Below, one piece after another: positions 24,078-33,815 of a stretch of DNA of 64,000 bases. Numbering within the stretch: position 1 is the stretch's first letter; every line of letters begins with the position of its first letter. Below the pieces are notes generated by a model. The model saw nothing but the letters and a program-made list of their open reading frames with translations, made no database searches and was not told the DNA's origin. The stretch covers positions 3,658,001-3,722,000 of the forward strand of contig NZ_CP109430.1 in assembly GCF_036250735.1 (NCBI RefSeq), in the 5' to 3' direction. Origin of the DNA: Streptosporangium sp. NBC_01495 (GTDB lineage: Bacteria; Actinomycetota; Actinomycetes; Streptosporangiales; Streptosporangiaceae). Both the position numbers and the translations under genes were made by a program.

Positions 24078-24212
24078 CCGGGCGACCGCCGACCGCCACC
24101 GCGAGTCGTCGATCGTCGGCGGCGGGTGGGTGACAAGACGCTCGGGCCGGGTGGCGACGGGAGCGGGCGACCGCCGACCCCACGGCGCCTGTCGCCGGTC
24201 GTCGGCGGCGGG
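24078..24212. repeat. Imperfect 48-bp direct repeat
   Basis: Two related blocks, about 24078-24127 and 24164-24212, share GGGCGACCGCCGACC at the left and CGTCGGCGGCGGG at the right. They fill the noncoding gap between convergent genes. Confidence 0.65.
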
Positions 24213-24223
24213 CGACGGGACAG

Positions 24224-25174
24224 TCAGCCCAGGTGGCGGCCGAACCAGTCCAGGACGCGCCGGTAGGCCTCGGCGGCGGCGCCGGCGTCGTACCGCGGGC
24301 CGGTGTCGTTGAAGAAGGCGTGGTTGACGCCGGGAAACGTCACGATCTCGTGCTCCAGACCCGCCCTCTCCAGAGCGGTCCTGGCCTGGTCGCGGGTGGC
24401 GTTGACCCGGTCGTCCCGCTCGGCGTAGATCGCGAGGACGGCGGCCCTCGACCCGGAGAGGTCGGCGTCGTCGGGCAGCGGGCCGTAGAACGGGACTGCC
24501 GCCGACAGGCGCGGCTCGTCCGAGGAGAGCAGCAGCCAGGTCATGGCGCCACCGAAGCAGAAACCGGCGACGCCGAGCCTCTTGCCGGGGGCGCCTCGCT
24601 CCAGCTCGCCCAGGGCGGCCTTCATGTCCGAGACGAAGCGCTCGGGGGAGAGGCGTCCCAGTGTCGCGGTGGCCTGCGCCGGGTCCTCGAAGGAGGCGGT
24701 CCCGCCCTCGCGGGAGAGCAGGTCGACGGCGAGCGCGCAGTAGCCGTCGGCCGCCAGGCGCCCGGCCACCGACCGGATGTGGTCGGTGAGCCCGCGGTTC
24801 TCGTGGATGACCAGCACCGCGCCCCGCGGATCCGCGGGCGCCGCCCAGGCGCCCCGGAGGGTGACGCCGCTCTCGGCGCCGGGAAAGATGATCTCCTCGG
24901 TCGAAAGGGGCGGGGGGCCCGCGGGTGGGGCCCCGTCCGGTGGCGTACCGGACGCCGCGCCGGACGTCGCCGAGGCGGACGGCGTACCGGCTCCCGGGCC
25001 GGCCGGGGTGGTCGCGTTCCCCCGGCCGGTTCCCCGGGCCGCGAGCAGTGCGCCGGCGGCGGGTGCCGCCAGCCCGAGAAGGGTCAGGCGGTGCAGCGCC
25101 TCACGCCGGGGGATGAGCCCTTCGGCGTGGTCGACCGCGACCTCCTCCGCGAGGTACCGGTGAAAAGACGTCAC
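24224..25174 (-). CDS. Dienelactone hydrolase family protein
   Basis: A 316-residue alpha/beta hydrolase. The catalytic triad is visible: Cys in GFCFGG, Asp in YAERDDRVN and His in GVNHAFFND. The N-terminus (RREALHRLTLLGLAAPAAGALLAA, about 22-45) resembles a twin-arginine-type signal, followed by a Thr/Ala/Gly/Pro-rich linker, so it may be exported or membrane anchored. Family members cleave dienelactones or act as general esterases. GTG at 25174 fits the family start (V-TSFHRYLAEE), though no clear RBS is present. Confidence 0.82.
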   Translation of the reverse strand: MTSFHRYLAEEVAVDHAEGLIPRREALHRLTLLGLAAPAAGALLAARGTGRGNATTPAGPGAGTPSASATSGAASGTPPDGAPPAGPPPLSTEEIIFPGAESGVTLRGAWAAPADPRGAVLVIHENRGLTDHIRSVAGRLAADGYCALAVDLLSREGGTASFEDPAQATATLGRLSPERFVSDMKAALGELERGAPGKRLGVAGFCFGGAMTWLLLSSDEPRLSAAVPFYGPLPDDADLSGSRAAVLAIYAERDDRVNATRDQARTALERAGLEHEIVTFPGVNHAFFNDTGPRYDAGAAAEAYRRVLDWFGRHLG

Positions 25175-25195
25175 CAGCACACGGTAGGACCGGCC

Positions 25196-25312
25196 GGTGA
25201 AAGCCACGGCAAAGCCGGGCCACGCGCCGTCGCCGGTCACCGCTCACGGTCTTCGGGCCCGCCGCCAACAGGTGAAAGCCACTGTAAAACCGGCCCCGGC
25301 GCCGTTGGCCGG
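25196..25312. repeat. 41-bp imperfect direct repeat upstream of hydrolase
   Basis: Blocks 25196-25236 and 25271-25312 both start GGTGAAAGCCAC and end in a GCGCCGT...GCCGG block. The region between this gene and the LuxR gene is otherwise featureless. Confidence 0.6.
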
Positions 25313-25424
25313 AGTGCTCGTCGACGACGTCGAGTTCACCGACGAGGACGGCGTCATGCCCGGCCGCTCCTCGCCGGTCTCGGCCCGATGAACGACCCGA
25401 TGGGCCGGCGGGCTCCCGCGCCGT

Positions 25425-28037
25425 TCAGCTGTCGCGGAGAAACGCCCCGAACTCCGAGCGGTTGGTGGTGCCGAGCTTGATGTTGATCCGGTAGAGGTGG
25501 TTCTCGATGGTTCGCACGGACACGACCAGCCGTTCGGCGATGTCCCGGTTGGACAGGCCCTGGTCGGCCAGGGTGGCGATCTCACGCTCACGGGGGGTGA
25601 GCGGCAACGGTCGGGCGGCCACCGCCAGCGCCGGGGTGCGGGCGCCCTCGCAGGCCAGGGCGAGCCGGTGGGACCGGGCCGCGGAGGCGAGGGCCGCGCC
25701 GCGCCGGCCATGGCGGGTGTGGGCGAGCACGGCCTGCGCCTCCGCGTCGGCCGCTGACAGGAGATCCCCCATCTGTTCGAGGAGCAGGGACGCCTCGTGC
25801 AGCGCGTGGCCGTCGTCCGCGGCCAGCGCCGCGGCGTGCGCGGCGGCGGCGGGGGCGCGAGGGCCGTCCACCCGGTCGGCCAGCTTCGCCAGGCGCCCGG
25901 CGACGGTGCGATCGCCGAAGCAGACCGCGGTGTGCAGCGCGAGCACCTCGTGGGCGGGCTGGTCGCGGCCGGCCGCGAGGGCCGCCGCCTCGTGGGCGAG
26001 GGCGACGGCGCCGCTGACCGCGCCTTCGGCGGCGGCTATCCAGGCGCGGGCCAGTCCTATCTCCGGTTCCATGAACAGAAGGGTCGGATGCCGTTGCGCG
26101 AGAAGGTCCGCCAGCGCCTGCCTGGCCGCGGCGACGTCGCCGGAGATCGCCAGCGCGCGGGTGAGGCCGATCAGGCAGCCGTGCATCCATCCACCGGCCT
26201 GCCCGTAGGCGGCCATGGCGGCGCGGGCCTCGCGAAGCCACCGCAGCGAGCCGGCCACCCGTCCCCGGTCCAGCTCCACCACGCCCACCAGGACGCCGGT
26301 GACCTCCGACGAGAACGCGGCCTCGCTGTTCTCGGCCCTGCACTCACGGGCGACCTCCGCCGCCTCCCGCAGATAGCCCGCCGCCTTGAGCCCCAGCACC
26401 TGCATGGCGGCCAGTGGGATCCGGAAGTACGCCACCTCCGCCGAGCGGGACGCCGCCGCGAAGCCCTGGGCGGCGACCGCGCCGATCTCGTCGGCCCGCC
26501 CGAGCACGCCCAGCGCGATGGTGAGCCCGTAGCTCGCCAGGACGACGGCCTCCCCGGGCGGTTCCGGGGAGGCCAGCACGGCCGTCGCCAGGGTGACCGC
26601 CACCTCCGGCCGGGCGAGGGTCGACTCCAGGGCCGCGCGCAGCCCGGCGAGCCGTAGCCGGGCCGCCTCGTCGGCCACACCCCCCTCGGTCTCGGCCAGG
26701 ATCTCCATCGCCTCTACCGGCTGGGCGGTCATCCACGCCAGGTTGATCACCTGGTGCAGGACAGCCCTGATCCGCTCATCCTCGGTCGTGGCCAGCGTCC
26801 TGAGCACGGCCAGTTCCACGTCGGCCTCGTGGAAGCGGGTCAGGCCGATGAGCGCCGACGCGACCAGCAGCTGTGCCCGGTAACCGCCTCCAGCGGGCAC
26901 CGCCGCCCGGCCGAGCCGCTCGGCCAGCATGAGGTCGTAGAACCGCGCCGCGTGCCCCGCGCCCTCGACGAGCAGCGCGGGATCCGCGGTGAGGTCGGAG
27001 TCCACGGCGAGCACGGCGCGGCGGAGGGTGTCGTTCGCGCGGCGCCCGCCGGTACCGGCCAGCGCTGTCGCGATCTCACCTCGCAGCCTGCGGGCCCGCA
27101 GCGTTCGCATACCGGCGCGTCGCACCTCGCCGTACAACGGGTGGGCCAGCCGGGCCTGCAGCCTCCGCCCGTCGTGTTCCACCTGCACCAGACCGCGGGT
27201 CTCCGCCTCCTCCACCGCCTCCGGGGAGGTGAGCCGGCCGAGCAGGGGGGTGCCCAGCGGCTCGCCGAGGGCGAGGAACTCGACGACGGCGCGCAGGGGT
27301 TCGGGCAGCCGGCCCATCCGGGCCTCCACCAGCTCCGTCAGCGCAGGCGACAGCTCGGGTGCCCCCGCCCAGCGCCAGACCCCGCCCACCCGGTGCAGCC
27401 GGCCGGCGTCGACCTCCCCGATGACGAGCTCCCGCAGGAACAGCGTGTTGCCGCGGGTGGCCGCCCAGACGCGGCCACCGGCGAGCTGGTCGACCGGCCC
27501 GCCCAACACCGTCTCCAGCAGGGTGCCGGTCTCCGTCTTCGACAGGGGGCGCACCGTCATCCGCTCCAGGTGCCCGTCCTTCCACAGCGCGCGTACCGCG
27601 TCCGGCACCGGCTCTCCCGTGCGCACTGTGACGACCGCGGTGGCCATCCGCCGCATCACCAGGTGGTGCATCAGGATCGCGGACATGTCGTCGAGCAAGT
27701 GGGCGTCGTCCACCCCGATCATCACCCCCGCGGGGGTACGGGGAGTCAGGGCGTCGGCCGCCTGCCGGATCACCTGGGCGGGAGTGCCACTGACCGCTCC
27801 CACCAGCGGCGCGAACGCGCCGAGCGGAAGCCCTCTGGCCGAGCCGGTCGCCACGATCCAGAACGTGGTCAGACCTCGTTTCCCGGCCCTGCTCAGGGTC
27901 TCGCGGGCCAGCCTGGTCTTTCCCACCCCGGCGGCCCCCGCCAGCGCCACGCCCCGGGGCTCGTCCCGGCTGAAGACCGTGTTCTCGACCGAACGCAGCT
28001 CCTCCGACCGGCCGGTCAACGGCCACAGCAGTTTCAC
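25425..28037 (-). CDS. Large LuxR-family ATPase regulator
   Basis: An 870-residue LAL/MalT-like regulator. The N-terminal AAA-type ATPase has Walker A GAAGVGKT (residues 34-41) and a Walker-B-like MIGVDDAHLLDD. A long helical, TPR-like middle (about 330-790) precedes a C-terminal LuxR HTH (LTPREREIATLADQGLSNRDIAERL, near 807-831). GTG at 28037 was chosen because an AT-rich -10 (TACTAT, complement of 28043-28048) lies 5 nt upstream, suggesting a leaderless message. It is divergent from the selenoprotein formate dehydrogenase gene, 192 bp apart, so control of that operon is plausible but unproven. Confidence 0.88.
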   Translation of the reverse strand: MKLLWPLTGRSEELRSVENTVFSRDEPRGVALAGAAGVGKTRLARETLSRAGKRGLTTFWIVATGSARGLPLGAFAPLVGAVSGTPAQVIRQAADALTPRTPAGVMIGVDDAHLLDDMSAILMHHLVMRRMATAVVTVRTGEPVPDAVRALWKDGHLERMTVRPLSKTETGTLLETVLGGPVDQLAGGRVWAATRGNTLFLRELVIGEVDAGRLHRVGGVWRWAGAPELSPALTELVEARMGRLPEPLRAVVEFLALGEPLGTPLLGRLTSPEAVEEAETRGLVQVEHDGRRLQARLAHPLYGEVRRAGMRTLRARRLRGEIATALAGTGGRRANDTLRRAVLAVDSDLTADPALLVEGAGHAARFYDLMLAERLGRAAVPAGGGYRAQLLVASALIGLTRFHEADVELAVLRTLATTEDERIRAVLHQVINLAWMTAQPVEAMEILAETEGGVADEAARLRLAGLRAALESTLARPEVAVTLATAVLASPEPPGEAVVLASYGLTIALGVLGRADEIGAVAAQGFAAASRSAEVAYFRIPLAAMQVLGLKAAGYLREAAEVARECRAENSEAAFSSEVTGVLVGVVELDRGRVAGSLRWLREARAAMAAYGQAGGWMHGCLIGLTRALAISGDVAAARQALADLLAQRHPTLLFMEPEIGLARAWIAAAEGAVSGAVALAHEAAALAAGRDQPAHEVLALHTAVCFGDRTVAGRLAKLADRVDGPRAPAAAAHAAALAADDGHALHEASLLLEQMGDLLSAADAEAQAVLAHTRHGRRGAALASAARSHRLALACEGARTPALAVAARPLPLTPREREIATLADQGLSNRDIAERLVVSVRTIENHLYRINIKLGTTNRSEFGAFLRDS

Positions 28038-28229
28038 GCCTAATAGTACAAATTTACCGGCATCCCACACCGGGTTCCGTAGGCGAAGGTGACCGCGACG
28101 ATCACGCCCGGCCCCGGCGCGTACGACATCGCCGGGGCGCCGCGACTCGGATTCCGGGGCGGGCCAGGCCGGGGCGGGCGTGCCGGGGGAGGTGGTTGGC
28201 GGGGGTGGGGCCGGGGTAGGGCCCGGAAC

Positions 28230-31200
28230 GTGACGTGGGGGAGAAGGATCTCCCGCTGGCCGGTGGTCCGGCAGCTCAGGGGAGAGGACGCCAGGGGCGA
28301 CGCCGCGCGCTCGGCGCGCACCGACGCGCTGCGGCCCCGCACCGAGGAGGCCGACAGCGTCGCGCGGTCGATCTGCCCGTACTGCGCGGTCGGCTGCGGC
28401 CAGCTGGTCTACGTCAAGGACGGCCGGGTCACCCAGATCGAGGGCGACCCCGACTCGCCCATCTCGCGTGGGCGCCTCTGTCCCAAGGGATCGGCGAGCA
28501 AGCAGCTCGTCACCCACCCCGGCCGGCAGACGCGCGTTCTTTACCGGCGGCCGCACGGCACCGACTGGGAGCCGCTCGACCTGGAGACGGCGATGGACAT
28601 GATCGCCGACCGGGTGGTGCGGACCCGGCGGGAGACCTGGCAGCAGGAGCACGAGGGCAGGACGGTCCGGCGCACCATGGGCATCGCGAGCCTGGGCGGG
28701 GCGACGCTGGACAACGAAGAGAACTACCTGATGAAGAAGCTCTACACCGCCCTCGGCGCGATCCAGGTGGAGAACCAGGCCCGCATTTGACACTCCTCCA
28801 CCGTCCCCGGTCTGGGGACCAGCTTCGGGCGTGGCGGTGCCACGGACTTCCAGCAGGACCTGGCCGAGTCCGACTGCATCGTCATCCAGGGCTCCAACAT
28901 GGCCGAATGCCACCCGGTGGGATTCCAGTGGGTGGTGGAGGCCAGGGCGCGCGGGGCGAAGGTGTTCCACATCGACCCGCGCTTCACCCGCACCAGCGCG
29001 ATCGCCGACCGCCACCTGCCGATCCGGGCGGGAAGCGACATCGTCCTGCTCGGCGCGCTGATCAATCACGTGCTCGTCAACGAGCTGGACTTCCGCGAGT
29101 ACGTGGTGGCCTACACCAACGCCTCGGCGATCGTCTCCGAGGACTTCAGGGACACCGAGGACCTGGACGGGCTGTTCTCCGGCTTCGACCCGGAGACGCG
29201 CGCCTACGACCCGTCGAGCTGGTCGTACGAGGGAACGGGACGCGTCGCGGGCGAGCACCTGGAGGGCGGACTCCACCACGCCGAGGCGGCGGGCCCCGAG
29301 CAGTACGGCTCCGGCGGTGCCGCCGCGCCGTCGAGGCCGCCCGCCGACCCGACGCTGCGCCACCCGCGCTGCGTCTACCAGATCCTGCGGCGGCACTTCG
29401 CCCGCTACACCCCGCAGATGGTGTCGGAACTGTGCGGCATCCCCCCGGAGAGCTTCGCCGAACTGGCCGAGGCGATCACCGCGAACTCGGGCAGGGAGCG
29501 CACCACCGCCTGGGTGTACGCGGTCGGCTGGACCCAGCACACCGTGGGCGCGCAGTACATCCGCACGGCCTCGATCCTGCAGTTGCTGCTGGGCAACATC
29601 GGCCGCCCCGGCGGCGGCATCCTCGCGCTGCGCGGCCACGCCAGCATCCAGGGCTCCACCGACATCCCCACCCTGTTCAACCTCCTGCCGGGATACCTGC
29701 CGATGCCGCACGCCCACCGGCACGAGGGACTCGACGACTACCTGGCCAAGGCCGGGGCCGACACCGGCTTCTGGGGCAGGAAGCGCTGCTACATGGTGAG
29801 CCTGCTCAAGGCGTGGTGGGGCGACGCCGCCACCGAGGAGAACGACTTCCGCTTCGACCACCTGCCCCGCCTGACCGGCGACCACGGCCATTTCACCACC
29901 GTGATGGGACAGATCGACGGCACCGTCAAGGGTTACTTCGTGGTGGGTGAGAACCCGGCGGTCGGCTCCTCGGGCGGCCGGGCGCAACGCCGGGGCCTGG
30001 CCAACCTCGACTGGCTGGTGGTGCGCGACCTGACGCTGGTGGAGACGGCCACGTTCTGGAAGGACGGCCCCGAGCTCGAAACCGGGGAGACGCGCACCGA
30101 GGACATCGCCACCGAGGTGTTCTTCCTGCCCGCCGCGAGCCACGTGGAGAAGGACGGCACCTTCACCAACACCCAGCGGCTGCTGCAGTGGCGGGAGAAG
30201 GCGCTGGAACCGCCGGGCGACTGCCGCAGCGACCTGTCGTTCTACTACCACCTCGGCAAGCGGATCAGGGAGCGGATGACCGGCGACGAGATCGACCGGC
30301 CGGTCCGCGAGCTGACCTGGGACTACCCCGAGGAGGGCGAGCACGCCGACCCGTCGGCGCGGGCCGTGCTGCGCGAGATCAACGGTACCGGCCCCGACGG
30401 GCGGACCCTGTCGGCGTACACCGAGCTCAAGCCCGACGGCTCCACCCGGTGCGGCTGCTGGATCTACTGCGGGGTCCACGCCGACGAGGTCAACCAGGCG
30501 GCCCGGCGCAGGCCCGGGGGCGAGCAGAGCAGGGTCGCGCCCGAGTGGGGCTGGGCCTGGCCCGCGAACCGGCGCATCCTCTACAACCGGGCCTCCGCCG
30601 ACCCCGAGGGCCGCCCGTGGAGCGAGCGCAAGGCCTACGTGTGGTGGGACCCTGACAAGGGAGAGAAGGGGGAGTGGACCGGTCTCGACGTGCCGGACTG
30701 CGAGAGGGACAAACCGCCCGGCTACCTGCCGCCCGAGGGCGCCCTGGCCGAGGCCGCGCTGGCCGGGACCGACCCGTTCATCATGCAGCCCGACGGCAAG
30801 GGCTGGCTGTTCGCCCCGGCGGGCCTGGCGGACGGGCCGCTGCCCGCCCACTACGAGCCGCACGAGTCGCCGGTGCGCAACACGCTGTACGGGCAGCGGG
30901 CCAACCCGGCGCGCCGGATCTACCGGCGTCCCGAGAGCCCCTACAACCCGCCGGGCTCGCCGCGCTTCCCGTACGTGCTCACGACCTACCGGCTCACCGA
31001 GCACCACACCGCCGGAGGCATGAGCCGCCCGCTGGCCTACCTCGCCGAGCTGCAGCCGGAACTGTTCTGCGAGGTGTCGACGGAGCTCGCCGCCGAGCTG
31101 GGACTCGTCAACGGCGGCTGGGCGACGATCGTGACGTCCCGCTCCGCGATCGAGGCCCGCGTCCTGGTGACCGGGCGCGTCCGCCCGCTGCGCCTGCAAG

Positions 31201-31415
31201 GCAGGACGATCCACCAGATCGGCCTCCCCTACCACTGGGGCTGGGGCAGCGGCGGCCTGGTGACCGGCGACGCCGTCAACGACCTGCTGCCCATCGTGCT
31301 CGACCCGAACGTCTACATCCAGGAGGGCAAGGCCATGACCTGCGACCTGCGGCCAGGCAGGCGCCCCACGGGCAGGGCGCTGCTCGACCTGATCGAGGAG
31401 TACCGCGATGGCTGA
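28230..31415 (+). CDS. fdhA: Selenocysteine-containing formate dehydrogenase, alpha subunit
   Basis: A 1061-residue molybdo/tungsto-pterin enzyme with an in-frame TGA at 28788-28790 read as selenocysteine 187. Around it, VENQARI-U-HSSTVPGLG matches the active-site signature of Sec-dependent FDHs, and reading frame and homology continue uninterrupted downstream. The N-terminus binds one [4Fe-4S] through C49, C52, C56 and C84 (CPYCAVGC...GRLCPKG). The rest carries bis-MGD-binding domains (NMAECHPVG, HIDPRFTRTSA, GNIGRPGGG). It oxidises formate to CO2 and passes electrons to the Fe-S subunit, whose start overlaps its stop by 8 bp. GTG 28230 fits family N-termini but the RBS is weak; an upstream ATG at 28089 is less likely. 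Ordinary gene calling would split it at the TGA. Confidence 0.93.
28803..28819 (+). promoter_or_regulatory. bSECIS-like hairpin for UGA recoding
   Basis: GTCCCC (28803-28808) and GGGGAC (28814-28819) form a 6-bp stem capped by GGTCT. The same GGUCU sequence is the SelB-contacting apical loop of the E. coli fdhF/fdnG elements. It starts 12 nt after the UGA, with the loop 18 nt downstream, inside the accepted bacterial range. Confidence 0.88.
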
Positions 31416-32190
31416 GCGGATGGGGTTCTTCACCGACACGAGCATCTGCATCGGGTGCAAGGCCTGCGAGGTCGCCTGCAAGGAGTGGAACGACGTTCCC
31501 GACGACGGGTTCGTCTTCCGGGCCACCTCGTACGACAACACGGGGAGCCTGGGGGCCGACACCTGGCGCCACGTGGCCTTCATCGAGCAGCCGGGCGGCG
31601 GGAGCGGCCAGGAGGGCGTCGAGGGATGGCTGATGTCGTCGGACGTGTGCAAGCACTGCACGCACGCCGCCTGCCTGGACGTCTGCCCGACCGGGGCGCT
31701 GTTCCGCACCGAGTTCGGCACGGTGGTGGTGCAGGCCGACGTCTGCAACGGCTGCGGCTACTGCGTGCCCGCCTGCCCGTACGGCGTGATCGACCGCAGG
31801 GAGCGCGACGGCCGGGCGTTCAAGTGCACCATGTGCTACGACCGCCAGCTCGGCGGGCTGGAACCGGCCTGCGCCAAGGCCTGTCCCACCGACTCCATCC
31901 AGTTCGGGCCGCTGGACGAGTTGCGGGCCCGCGCCCGGGAAAGGGTGGAGCTGCTGCACGGCGAGGGCAGGCCGGAGGCCCGCCTGTACGGGGCGGACCC
32001 CGGCGACGGCGTGGGCGGGGACGGGGCCTTCTTCCTGCTGCTCGACGAGCCCGAGGTGTACGGCCTGCCGCCCGACCCGGTGGTCACCACGAGGGACCTG
32101 CCCGCCATGTGGCGCTGGGCGGCGGGGGCGGCGCTCTCCATGGTCGGGGTGGTGGCGGTGTCCTTCCTGGGCGGGGGGAGGATCCGGTGA
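31408..32190 (+). CDS. fdhB: Formate dehydrogenase iron-sulfur (beta) subunit
   Basis: A 260-residue ferredoxin-like electron-transfer subunit with four Cys clusters: CIGCKACEVAC (about 14-24), CKHCTHAACLDVC (81-93), CNGCGYCVPAC (112-122) and CTMCYDR...ACAKAC (about 137-160), enough for four [4Fe-4S] centres. A C-terminal hydrophobic segment (MWRWAAGAALSMVGVVAVSFLGG, about 233-255) anchors it to the membrane. It carries electrons from the Sec subunit to the NrfD-like protein encoded next. Start overlaps the alpha-subunit stop by 8 bp. Confidence 0.95.
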   Translation: MAERMGFFTDTSICIGCKACEVACKEWNDVPDDGFVFRATSYDNTGSLGADTWRHVAFIEQPGGGSGQEGVEGWLMSSDVCKHCTHAACLDVCPTGALFRTEFGTVVVQADVCNGCGYCVPACPYGVIDRRERDGRAFKCTMCYDRQLGGLEPACAKACPTDSIQFGPLDELRARARERVELLHGEGRPEARLYGADPGDGVGGDGAFFLLLDEPEVYGLPPDPVVTTRDLPAMWRWAAGAALSMVGVVAVSFLGGGRIR

Positions 32191-32311
32191 TGCGCTCATA
32201 CAGGTTTCCTCGCGGTCGGGGTGTTGTCGCGGGGGGTGGGGAGGGGGCGGTGATGCGCTCGTACGGGTTTCCTCGCGGTCGGGGTGTTGTCGCCCGGGAC
32301 GGGGAGGCAGC
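32186..32311. repeat. 63-bp tandem duplication between FDH genes
   Basis: Blocks 32186-32248 and 32249-32311 are near-identical, both with GATGCGCTC, TTTCCTCGCGGTCGGGG and TGTTGTCGC. The first begins at the beta-subunit stop codon. The array spaces the beta subunit from the NrfD-like gene by about 210 bp, unusual in an otherwise tight operon. Confidence 0.9.
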
Positions 32312-32401
32312 GGTGGCACGCCCGTTCGGGGGCCGCGTGGGCGGCCGTGGACGTCCGCGGACCGGACGGGGGTGGTCGCGGTGAGGCGCGGCGAGGAGAC
32401 G

Positions 32402-33451
32402 ATGGTGCCCGAGGCCGAGTTCCGCTCCTACTACGGGCAGCCGATCATCAAATCCCCGATCTGGCACGAACCCCACATGCCGCTCTACCTCTACCTGGGC
32501 GGAACATCCGGTGCCGCGTCGGTGATCTCCGCCGTGGCGACGCTCACCGGGCGGGACCGGCTCGCGCTCACCGCCAGGGTCACCGCGGCCGCCGGCGCCG
32601 CGGCCGGGGCCGGTTTCCTGGTCGCCGAGCTCGGCAGGCCGGAGCGTTTCCTCAACATGCTGCGCGTGTTCAAGCCCACCTCGCCGATGAGCGTCGGCTC
32701 CTGGCTCCTCGCGGCCCACAGCGGTCTGACGACCCTCGCGGCCGTCTCCGCCGTCGCCGTCCCGCACGGCCCGGGGATCACCGTCTTTCCACCCGCGAGG
32801 ATCATGGCCTCGTCCGCCGTCCGGGCCGCGCGAACCGTCCCCGTCCCGCACGCCAAAATCGCTGTGGCTCTTCCCTGCTGGATCGCCCGGATCGCCCGGA
32901 TTCTGCCTGCGGCCGGTGACGCGGCCGCCCTGGCGGCGGTGCTGACCGGGCCGCTGATGTCGACCTACACCGCCGTGCTCGTCGCCGACACCGCCGTGCC
33001 CGCCTGGCACGAGGCCCACCGTGAGCTGCCGTTCCTGTTCGCCGGGAGCGCGCTGGCGAGCGCGGGCGCCGTGGCCATGCTGGCCACTCCGCGCCGCGAG
33101 GCGGGCCCGGCCCGCGCCGCCGCCGTGCTGGGCGCCGCCGTCGAGACGGTCGCGGGCGCGGTGATGGAGCACCGGCTCGGCCTGGTCGGCGAGCCGTACC
33201 GGCTGGGCAGGTCAGGCCGTCTGATGCGGACGGCCCGCGCCCTCACGGTGGGCGGCGCCCTGCTCGCCACGGTCGCCGGGCGCGGCCGTGCCCTCGGCGC
33301 GCTGTCCGGTCTCGCCCTCACCGCCGGTGCTCTCTGCACCCGCTTCGGCGTCCTGGCCGCGGGCAGGGCCTCGGCCGCCGACCCGAAGTACACGGTGGTG
33401 CCGCAGCGGGAGCGCCTGGAGGCCGCCAAGGCCCCTGAGCTGGGGGCTTGA
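32402..33451 (+). CDS. NrfD/PsrC-like membrane subunit of formate dehydrogenase
   Basis: A 349-residue polytopic protein (about 8 hydrophobic segments) with the NrfD-type N-terminus SYYGQPIIKSPIWHEPHMPLY and family segments GRPERFLNMLRVFKPTSPMS and STYTAVLVADTAVPAWHEA. It would pass electrons from the Fe-S subunit to quinone. A middle stretch (about residues 128-170, ARIMASSAVRAARTV) is longer than I would expect and may be a lineage insertion. ATG 32402 was chosen for GAGGAG just upstream. Confidence 0.85.
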   Translation: MVPEAEFRSYYGQPIIKSPIWHEPHMPLYLYLGGTSGAASVISAVATLTGRDRLALTARVTAAAGAAAGAGFLVAELGRPERFLNMLRVFKPTSPMSVGSWLLAAHSGLTTLAAVSAVAVPHGPGITVFPPARIMASSAVRAARTVPVPHAKIAVALPCWIARIARILPAAGDAAALAAVLTGPLMSTYTAVLVADTAVPAWHEAHRELPFLFAGSALASAGAVAMLATPRREAGPARAAAVLGAAVETVAGAVMEHRLGLVGEPYRLGRSGRLMRTARALTVGGALLATVAGRGRALGALSGLALTAGALCTRFGVLAAGRASAADPKYTVVPQRERLEAAKAPELGA

Positions 33452-33491
33452 CGGCCACTTGGCGAGACCATGACCGTCTACCATCGGGGCC

Positions 33492-33815
33492 ATGAAGTAC
33501 ATGCTGCTGATCTGCGGTGACGAGACCGCGGAGGCCCATGCCATGGACGGTTGCGGCGGGTGGACCGAGGAGATGGGACGTCGCGGGGTGCTGCGGGGCG
33601 GCGCCGGGCTGCGGCCACCGGCCGACGCCACGACCGTGCGGGTACGCGACGACGCGGTCCTGCTCTCCGACGGCCCGTTCGCCGAGACCAGGGAGCAGGT
33701 GGGCGGGTTCTGCATGATCGAGTGCGCCGATCTCGACGAGGCCATCGAGATCGCCTCGAAGCACCCGGCCTCAGGTTACGGTTCGATCGAGATCCGGCCG
33801 CTCCTGCCGTCGTGA
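33492..33815 (+). CDS. YciI/DGPF-domain protein
   Basis: A 107-residue protein with the diagnostic [19 protein letters not shown] segment (about residues 59-77) of the DGPF/YCII family, a small ferredoxin-like fold. Such proteins are regularly encoded beside ECF42-type sigma factors, and here the sigma gene overlaps the stop (GTGA). Biochemical role unknown; a regulatory partner of the sigma factor is the usual suggestion. Confidence 0.9.
   Translation: MKYMLLICGDETAEAHAMDGCGGWTEEMGRRGVLRGGAGLRPPADATTVRVRDDAVLLSDGPFAETREQVGGFCMIECADLDEAIEIASKHPASGYGSIEIRPLLPS

Noticed and set aside
28089..31415. Formate dehydrogenase as two adjacent genes or a nonsense-mutated pseudogene
   Set aside because: Frame and conservation continue across the single TGA, which sits at the family's Sec position and is followed by a SECIS-like hairpin, and all Sec genes are nearby.
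25425..31748. A 2107-codon minus-strand frame covering the FDH genes
   Set aside because: Only the part up to 28037 has real domains. The rest is the antisense shadow of the FDH genes in GC-rich DNA.
32190..32384. A 64-codon gene between fdhB and the NrfD-like gene
   Set aside because: It consists almost entirely of the translated 63-bp duplication with no recognisable fold; treated as repeat, with possible coupling role noted.
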